Source: Diospyros lotus (Eukaryota; Streptophyta; Magnoliopsida; Ericales; Ebenaceae). From it: a DNA stretch of 64,000 bases. Shown piece after piece: positions 57,273-64,000 of this stretch (within the stretch, counting starts at the first letter, position 1; each line of letters opens with the position of its first letter). The notes under the pieces were generated by a model. The model was given only the letters and a program-made list of their open reading frames with translations, ran no database searches and was not told the DNA's origin. A program made the position numbers and the translations under genes. The DNA lies in the NCBI RefSeq assembly GCF_014633365.1, contig NW_026267115.1, positions 294,501 through 358,500 of the forward strand, written 5' to 3'.

Positions 57273-58428
57273 TGTAACATCTCGTTCGAGCGATAGGAAG
57301 ATCCGGAACAACTTATCTTAATGTAATACCCCAATAGCCTAGAGAAGTTAGTATATATCGAGGATAGTGTAAGGAAGGAAAAAACACCAGCTGGATACCT
57401 TTTGGGCTGAATGTTGGCAAAGAACTCCCAAGTTAAGCGTGCTAGACCTGGGGTAATTCAGGGATGGGTGACCCCCCTGGGAAGTTCGCGTAGGCCCATC
57501 AGGGTAAGTTGTTCCGGTTCTTCCTATCGCTCGAGCGGGATGTTACAAATGGTATCAGAGCCGACCCCGAGCCTTTGAGCGCGGTGGTGGGGCAAACCTT
57601 AGCAAGGAGGCTAAGTCCCGAAGGGGGCGTGAGGCCCCTATGGGGGGTGCGTGTAGGCACCTTAGGCGAATCCCACATCGGCCATGCAAGGGGGGAGAGA
57701 TCTGGGACCGGTTGTAAGGTCGCATGACGGGGACGTCATGTGCTTAAGGGGGGAGAATGTAATACCTCGAGAGCCCAGAGAAGTTAGTATATATCGAGAA
57801 TAGTGTAAGAAAGGAAACAACACCAGCTGGATACCTTTTGGGCCGAATGTTGGCAAAGAACTCCCAAGTTAAGCGTGCTTAACCTAGGGCAATCCAATGA
57901 TGGGTGACCCCCCTGGGAAGTTCACGTAGGCCCATCAGGGTAAGTTGTTCCGGTCCTTCCTATCGCTCGATGCGGGATGTTACAGGTGGTATCAGAGCCG
58001 ATCCTTGGCGAAGGCGGTCCGAAGAGAGCCGATCCTTGGCGAAGGCAGTCCGATGAGGGCGGGGAGTGGCGTCGAGGCTTGAGGGCCTATACAAGGAGCG
58101 GCTTCTGGCAGGCTTCTAGGATGGCAGCCCCCAAGGGGAAAAGGTCTGGGACTAGTTGTAAGGTCGCATGACGAGGACGTCATGTGCTTAAAGGGGGGAG
58201 AATGTAATACCCCGAGAGCCCAGAGAAGTTAGTATATATCGAGGATAGTGTAAGAAAGGAAACAACACCAGTTGGATACCTTTTGGGCTGAATGTTGGCA
58301 AAGAACTCCCAAGTTAAGCGTGCTTGACCTGGGGTAATCCAATGATGGGTGACCCCCTTGGGAAATTCGTGTAGGCCCATCAGGGTAAGTTGTTCCGGTC
58401 CTTCCTATCGCTCGAACGGGATGTTACA
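57273..58428 (+). mobile_element. tandem Cassandra array (three LTRs, two interiors)
   Basis: LTRs of 226-227 bases lie at 57322-57547, 57758-57984 and 58203-58428. Between them are two non-coding interiors that begin with TGGTATCAGAGCCGA (tRNA-Met primer site) and end with a TTAAGGGGGGAGA-type polypurine tract. Each LTR holds a region resembling plant 5S rRNA, with AAGTTAAGCGTGCT and GATGGGTGACCCCC. The array is preceded by 49 bases (57273-57321) that are an inverted copy of the LTR 3' end, so the whole insertion has matching inverted ends. It lies inside element B gag, so it is younger than element B. Confidence 0.9.
57423..57495 (+). other. 5S rRNA-derived region in Cassandra LTR 1
   Basis: AACTCCCAAGTTAAGCGTGC and GGGATGGGTGACCC followed by TGGGAAGTTCGCG match the order of the second half of plant 5S rRNA, including the C-box part of the RNA polymerase III internal promoter. 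It is only part of a 5S gene and is not an rRNA locus. Equivalent regions are 57859-57930 and 58303-58375. Confidence 0.75.
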
Positions 58429-60002
58429 CTCTACCTGATGATTATGATGTAGTGAAGCATGCTTTACGTTATACTGGTATAGTCCCTAGTATGGAACTTG
58501 TTATTTCTGGTATAAAGGCTAGAGAACTAGAACTTAGCACATCTAAGAAAATGGGCAATAATCTGTTTATAAAAGGAAATGCTGATAAAAGAAATTATAC
58601 TGTGAATACTGAACAACTTAATGGATCAGGGCATAAGGGAAAAAAGAAAGATAAGAAGGGAAAGCAAAAACAAAAATGGAAGTGTTACCACTGTGGGAAA
58701 GAGGGACATATAAAGAAATACTGTTATGATTTTTTAAAAAAACAAAAGCAAGGGGGCAATGTAACAGTAGCAGCTAGTAGTTCTCATTGTTTAGCTGAGG
58801 TGTTTAATATATCTGTTAATACTGTTAAAAATGAATGGATTATGGACTTTGGCTGTTCTTTTCATATGTGCCCTAACATTGACTGGTTTCATAATTTTGA
58901 TAACAGAGAAAGTGGAATAGTATATATGGAAAACAACCATTCATGTAGTGTTCAGGGTAAAGGTGACATAACTCTTAAATTATATGACAACAAAGTAAGA
59001 ACACTCACTGATGTACGATATATACCAGGCCTTAAAAGAAATTTAATCTCTCTCGGTACTCTTGATGAGTTAGGATTCTCATACATAACTAAAAATAGTT
59101 CTATGAATGTTTTTAAAGGAAAGAAGTTAATCCTAACTAGTTTAAAGAAAAATGGCTTATATGTTTTAAATGGTTGTTTTCACTCTTCTGTTATATCAAA
59201 CTCTGCATGCTATGTTAACACTGATAAGACAGAGCTATGGCACTTGAGGCTTGGTCACATGAGCCTGAAAGGTTTGCAGGCACTGTCAAACCAAGGATAC
59301 CTTGGTCCAGTGTCTGCTAAGACCCTGGGTTTTTGTGAACCATGTGTGCTAGGCAAGCAACACAGGATGAGTTTCCATAAGGGGACTCACCTGGTGAAGG
59401 CATGCCTTGAGTACTTACATGCAGATCTTTGGGGACCTTCCCAGGTTCCCACCCATGGCGGCAACAGGTATTTTCTCTCTATCATTGATGACTTTACTAG
59501 GAAGGTGTGGGTTTTTCTGTTAAAAACTAAGGATCAAACATTAGAGAAGTTCAAAACTTGGAAGATCTTAATAGAAAACCAAGCTGATAGGAAAATCAAA
59601 ACTCTTATAACAGACAATGGGTTAGAATTCTGTAATAAAGAGTTTGATGAATATTGCAACTCCCAAGGAATAAATAAGCATAAGACTGTTAGGAACACAC
59701 CCCAACAAAATGGGGTGGCTGAAAGGATGAACCGAACCCTCCTTGAAAAAGTGAGGTGTCTTTTGTTCACATCTGGTTTGCCTAAATCCTTTTGGGGAGA
59801 GGCCTTAGCAATAGCTTCACATCTAGTAAATAGAAGTCCCTCAACTGCCCTTAATTTTAAATATCCTGAAGAAAAGTGGACTGGAAGGAAATTAAACTTC
59901 AACTACTTAAGAATTTTTGGCTGTGAAGCTTATGCTCATCAGTCAGAAGGCAAACTGGAACCTAGATCCACTAAGTGTGTTTTTGTTAGGTATCAGGAAT
60001 GA
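58429..60002 (+). pseudogene. gag C-terminus, protease and integrase of element B
   Basis: One long frame contains the zinc knuckle CYHCGKEGHIKKYC, then EWIMDFGCSFHMCP, where the protease catalytic motif DSG reads DFG, a likely inactivating change. The integrase zinc region (HLRLGHMSLKGL, CEPCVLGK) and core blocks follow: HADLWGPSQVPTHGGN, FLSIIDDFTRKVWVFLL, TDNGLEFCNKEF and TPQQNGVAERMNRTLLEKV. The frame ends at a TGA (60000-60002) after FVRYQE. Confidence 0.9.
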
Positions 60003-60560
60003 ACTAAGGGTGTAAAAATTATCATCAATCGAGATGTTATATTCAATGAATCAGTTTTCCCTTGCAAATTATCTAAAACTGATGAACCCAATCATCATAG
60101 TCACACAGATAATTTTATTCGCTTAGGAGGAACCTAAATAGAGGTGGAGCACCAAGTTATAAATGATAACCCTCTTAATGCTCCAGTTATACCAGAACCT
60201 CTACCTGAAGGTGATCCTTCACCTATATCGAACCTAGACCAGACCTCTAATCATGAATCTGATCATGAGGAACAAAATGATGAAACTGAGATTGAGGTGG
60301 AGCATCATGACTCACCTCAACAAAATCTTGGTAACTATCAACTTGCCCGAGATAGAAGCAGGAGGTCTATAAGGCCACTTGCTAGGTATGTTTTCTCAGA
60401 TTTAGTGTTTTGTGCCCTAGTGGCAAGTATTGAAATGAGGAGCAGTGAGCCTTCCTCATATGAGGAGGCTGTCAACTCAAAAGAAAGTAAAAATTAGCAG
60501 CAAGCCATGGACGAAGAAATGGCCTCTCTGATGGCCAACAGAACTTGGGTTCTTGTCCCT
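60003..60560 (+). pseudogene. integrase-polymerase linker of element B
   Basis: Carries KIIINRDVIFNES, typical of the Copia linker, then stops near 60136, and an acidic low-complexity stretch (60144-60497) with SRRSIRPLARYVFSD before another stop. Confidence 0.75.
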
Positions 60561-61904
60561 CGACCAAAAAGCAAAAACTGATCCAATGTAAGTGGTTGTT
60601 CAAATTAAAGGAAAGTATGTCTCCTAATGACCCTATTAGATATAAAGCAAGATTAGTAGCTAAGGGGTTTACACAAAGGGAAGTGATAGATTATACTGAA
60701 ATTTTCTCTCCTGTTGTTAAATTTAAGACAATCCGCATGATGCTTGCAGTTGTAGTTCAATTTGATTTAGAACTTAAACAGTTAGATGTTAAAACTACAT
60801 TTTTACATGGAGACCTTGATGAACACATTTACATGGTTCAGCCCAATAGTTATGTTGTGTCTGAAAAATCTGATCATGTCTGTTTACTAAAAATCTTTGT
60901 ATGGCTTAAAACAGGCCCCAAGACAATGGTACAAAAAAATTGATAATTTTGTTCTAGGGGTTGGTTTTGTTAGAAGTCAATATGACAACTGCTTCTATTT
61001 CATGCTCATTGATATTCCTGTTTATCTACTGCTGTATGTAGATGATATCCTACTTATTAGCAAATCTAAGTCAAAGATTAAGGAGTTAAAATCTATGTTA
61101 AACACAGCCTTTGATATGAAGGACTTAGGCCATGCTAAAAAAATATTAGGAATGAAAATTGAGAGAAATAGAAGCAACAATAGCCTTAAGATACATCAGC
61201 ATGATTATTTGGTAAAAGTTGTTCATAAATTTGGAATGCAAAATTGTAAAACTGTTATAGTTCCATTGGCTGGACACTTTATTCTATCTAAATTACAGTG
61301 TCCCACATCCAATTCTGAAATAATAGAAATGGAAAACGTCCCTTATGCAAATGTAATTGGAACAATTATGTATTCAATGATAAGTACTAGGCCAGACCTT
61401 GCATATTCAATTTCATTACTTAGTCGATACATGTCTAACCCTGGGAAAATTCATTGGGATGCCTTAAAACATTTGCTTAGGTACATAAATGGTACTATTT
61501 GTATTGGCTTAAATTTTAAGAAAAGATATGATACACTTGATCTTGTTGGGTATGTTGACTCTGATTTTGCAGGAGATAGAGACTCCAAAAAATCCATCAC
61601 TGCCTACTATTTTACTTTGGGTGGAAACTGCATCAGCTGGAAGTCTCAGTTGCAGCCACTTGTAGCTCTGTCCTCTACTGAGGCAGAGTATGTGGCTGTA
61701 ACAGATGCCTTCAAGGAAGCCATATGGCTCCAAGGTATTCTCAAGGAAATTCACTTGCTTCAAAGCAAAGTGGTGGTTTTCTCGGATAGCCAAAGTGCCA
61801 TCCACTTGTCCAAAAATTCAGTGTATCATGATCGAACCAAACATGTGGATGTGAAGTATCATTATGTAAGGGAAATGATAGCCAACGGAACTGTGAGCAT
61901 CTAG
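60545..61904 (+). pseudogene. reverse transcriptase and RNase H of element B
   Basis: The piece 60545-60943 has QCKWLFKLKES, YKARLVAKGFTQRE and LDVKTTFLHGDLDEHIYM. A frameshift near 60897 leads into MYGLKQAPRQWYKKID, the intact polymerase motif LLYVDDILLIS, PYANVIGTIMYSM and STRPDLAYS. RNase H follows with YVDSDFAGDRDSKKSI, ALSSTEAEYVAVTDAFKEAI and SQSAIHLSKNSVYHDRTKHV. A TAG at 61902-61904 ends the frame slightly before the usual end. Confidence 0.9.
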
Positions 61905-62108
61905 AAAGTTTCTACAACCAACAATCCTGCCGACATGGGCACCAAGGTATTAACTGCAACTAAATTCAAACATTGCTTGAATTTGTTGCATATTGATGAT
62001 GGCTAAATTATTTTAGTCATTTAGAGATATGAAGGTGAGAATTGTAGCATGCTGCTCTTATATTTTTCTGTCTGATTACTTAGTCATTTGATGGTTCAAG
62101 GTGGAGTT

Positions 62109-62437
62109 TGTTATATTTTATGTGAATCATCAAATGTGGCCCATAGGATTGGGGGGCCATTAGGCAACCATGGGCTTCCCTTTGGGCGCCCACTGGAGGG
62201 CCAATGTGCAGCCACCTTTGGGCCAGCCCAAGCCCTTGGTTTTCTGGCCTTTTGTCGTGTTGCCTGTAGTCGTTCCTTTTACACGATCTTATCCAGGCCG
62301 TCTGTGCTGCTTTATTGAGAGCAATCCCAGCCATTCAATCGCCTTATTTATCACGCCACGAGATTGATGATTCGTAGAAGGGAAAAATACGGAAGAAAAG
62401 AGGAGGTGCCGAGGGTGTTGTCATTTTAGTGTTTCTT

Positions 62438-62487
<50 letters not shown>

Positions 62488-62803
62488 ATGCTATACAGTT
62501 CGTCCTCCCTTTTGTGTTCTCTGATTTCTTGTTTTGATCGAATGTAAGCTCTTAATCTGTTAGTGATTCTGAGCGTTTTTGTATTGAAAATCAAGGTTGT
62601 TTTGGGTTTTGATTTCATTGTAATCGGATTGAATATATAAATGGAGTGAGCTCTTCTCACCGGAGCTCAAGTGGACGTAGCCCCTGTTTTGGGGTGAACC
62701 ACTATAAATCTTCTGCCTCTTGTTTCGTTTATGTCTTTATTTCATCAGAGTCGATTTTGACAGTGTGTGTGTGGAGATTTGCTATCTCTGTTTGTTTGTA
62801 ACA
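62109..62803 (+). repeat. 3' LTR of element B
   Basis: Begins TGTTATATTTTATGTG and ends TTTGTAACA. It has the GGGCTTCCCTTTGGGCGCC stretch that is shortened in the 5' LTR, and a (TC)n tract of about 21 repeats (62441-62483). Confidence 0.92.
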
Positions 62804-62917
62804 CATTCAAATAATAAAACAAAAACTTGAGAAAGCAAAAATGAAACCTTAGGAACTTGAACATCCAAAAAGATTTAGCTTTCATTAATCACCCCCAAGT
62901 ACAGTGGATTTAACAAA

Positions 62918-62942
62918 AACAATACTCGTTGCGCCATCTCTG
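62918..62942 (+). pseudogene. orphan type A GRF C-terminal fragment, unit 4 (cut)
   Basis: The 25 bases AACAATACTCGTTGCGCC plus ATCTCTG match the start of the fragments at 16466 and 45691, then stop abruptly at the LTR of element C. Confidence 0.7.
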
Positions 62943-64000
62943 TGTTGGAGAAGTAAAACCAAATTAACTTTTCTACATAATCATTCATGTACTGAATTTA
63001 TTTGAGTCAAATGTCTCCTAAAATTCTAGTGATTAGATAGATGTATTCAAAGAATCAGATTAATTCTTCTGTTATGTTTTATGTTATCTAGATGTATAAA
63101 TTGAACTACAATCAGATGTATGTGGTGTGGGTGCATTGAAATAAATACCTTTTCCAGAAAATATTCTGTCCTCTTGCCTTCAAATTGGTATTAGAGCCCA
63201 CCTACAAAAAATTGCAGAACCCTTGATCTGAATCCAACAACTGCAACAGATCTTGGAAGGGAAAAATGGCAAATTCACATAATCTGGTTTCTTTTATTCC
63301 TCGTTTTAATGGGGAAGATTGTGATTATTGGAGCCACAATATGAAAGTTTTGCTAAAATCATTAAAGTTATGAAGTATTGTTGATGAAGGCTACGTAGAG
63401 CCAGAGAATGAAGAAGGATTAACTCAAGCACAGAAAAATGCTTTAAATGACAAGAGAGAAAATGACAGCAAAGCTCTTTTCTAGATCTACCAAGCAATTG
63501 AAAGACCAGTTTTTGAAAGAATCTCCAAGGCAGAAACTTCAAAGCAAGCATGGGAGATTTTACAAACTGGACATCAAGGAGAAGAGAAAGTAAAAAAGAT
63601 ACGATTACAGTCTTTGCGGTTAGAATTTGAGAAACTTGAAATGAAAGAAGAAGAAAATATTTCAGATTATTTTACAAGAGTGACCTCAATAGTAAATCAA
63701 ATGTCATTCAATGCTGAGATTTTACAAGATCAAAAGGTTGTGGAGAAAATTCTTCGAAGTTTGCCACAAAAATTTGATTTTATAGCAACTGCTATTGAAG
63801 AATTCAAGGATCTGTCATCACTTTCATTAGATGATTTGCTTGCATCATTAAAATCTCATGAATTGCGAGTAAAGCACAGGACTCTTCCTTCCCTTGACCA
63901 AGCTCTTAAATCTCAAATTTCGGGAGGCTTTGGGTCAAATAATTACAGTGGACGAGGAAGGGGAAGAGGAAGAACTGGAGGTCGAGGAAGAGGTTACAAT
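62943..64000 (+). mobile_element. Copia LTR retrotransposon C, 5' part
   Basis: A short 5' LTR (62943-63182, about 240 bases, TGTTGGAGAAG to TTGCCTTCA) is followed by a primer site (TGGTATTAGAGCCC, 63186-63199) and gag. The rest lies beyond the window, so the 3' LTR and target duplication cannot be checked. The short LTR and Gag type differ from elements A, B and D. Confidence 0.85.
63266..64000 (+). pseudogene. gag of element C, partial
   Basis: Starts MANSHNLVSFIPRFNGEDCD followed by YWSHNMKVLLKS. In-frame stops lie at 63371-63373 and 63482-63484. The remainder stays in frame with KQAWEILQTGHQGEEKVKKI, LRLEFEKLEMKEEENISDYF, VNQM, ILRSLPQKFDFIATAIEE and an Arg/Gly-rich stretch (GRGRGRGRTGGRGRG) at the edge, the usual order of the UBN2-type Gag before its zinc knuckle. 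Confidence 0.87.

Larger units (their letters stand above)
55913..62803 (+). mobile_element. Copia LTR retrotransposon B
   Basis: Flanked by CATTC at 55908-55912 and 62804-62808, and the empty site can be read in unit 3 near 45360. LTRs of about 692 and 695 bases differ at a few positions and by one short indel. The order is LTR, primer site, gag, protease, integrase, reverse transcriptase, RNase H, LTR. Gag is split by the Cassandra array at 57273-58428. Stops and frameshifts in pol make it non-autonomous. Confidence 0.93.
50364..62942 (+). repeat. GRF tandem unit 4 (interrupted)
   Basis: Starts at CCAAATTAGGCC and follows the order of units 2 and 3 up to the type B 3' flank, where Copia element B is inserted (55913-62803). 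It resumes at 62804 and is cut off at 62942 by Copia element C inside the orphan type A fragment, so its 3' flank is not visible here. Confidence 0.85.

Noticed and set aside
57423..57495. Possible 5S rRNA gene
   Set aside because: Only part of a 5S sequence is present and it lies in an LTR with primer sites on the inner side, so it belongs to Cassandra.

Overview
The window is AT-rich nuclear DNA from a flowering plant, probably a eudicot; nothing identifies the species. The evidence is intron-containing genes of the plant-specific GRF family (QLQ and WRC domains), a Cassandra TRIM element with a 5S-like LTR, several Copia elements primed by initiator tRNA-Met, a CACTA element and a hAT (DUF659) relic. 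No bacterial-type operon, CRISPR array, rRNA gene or tRNA gene is present.

Layout. 1-2888: flank with a decayed hAT transposase on the minus strand, split by a foreign insertion, then a GA-rich tandem repeat. 2889-62942: four direct tandem units of a GRF locus (unit 1 2889-10500, unit 2 10501-39538, unit 3 39539-50363, unit 4 50364 to about 62942). Unit 1 is short and diverged. It holds a 'type A' GRF with stops in its first two exons and no QLQ exon, but an intact WRC exon and C-terminal exon. Units 2-4 are close copies of one another and share a composite structure: a truncated type A 5' end (exon 1a and part of exon 2a), then a complete 'type B' GRF with its own promoter (exon 1b, QLQ, WRC, C-terminal exon), then an orphan type A C-terminal piece and the type A 3' flank. 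It looks as if a type B cassette replaced the interior of a type A gene before the locus was amplified. Type B genes in units 2 and 3 have open 380-codon reading frames. The unit 4 gene has a stop codon at the end of its WRC exon and would lose the C-terminal region.

Mobile DNA. A Copia element (A, 20657-38051, TSD CCATT) sits in the 3' flank of unit 2. A palindrome-rich CACTA element (20787-22972) lies in its 5' LTR, and a second Copia element in the opposite orientation (D, 24818-33826, TSD AAACG) lies in its gag. Just downstream is a minus-strand Cassandra (38422-39064). Unit 4 carries Copia element B (55913-62803, TSD CATTC), whose gag is split by a tandem Cassandra array of three LTRs and two internal regions (57273-58428). 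A third Copia element (C) starts at 62943 and runs off the window. All the retroelement coding regions that can be judged are broken by stops or frameshifts.

Function. GRF proteins are nuclear transcription factors: QLQ binds GIF co-activators, WRC binds DNA, and their mRNAs are usually cut by miR396. A recognisable but altered miR396 site remains in all four WRC exons. Expression, exact splice sites and copy identities were inferred by eye from conserved splice motifs and reading phase and have not been tested against transcripts.
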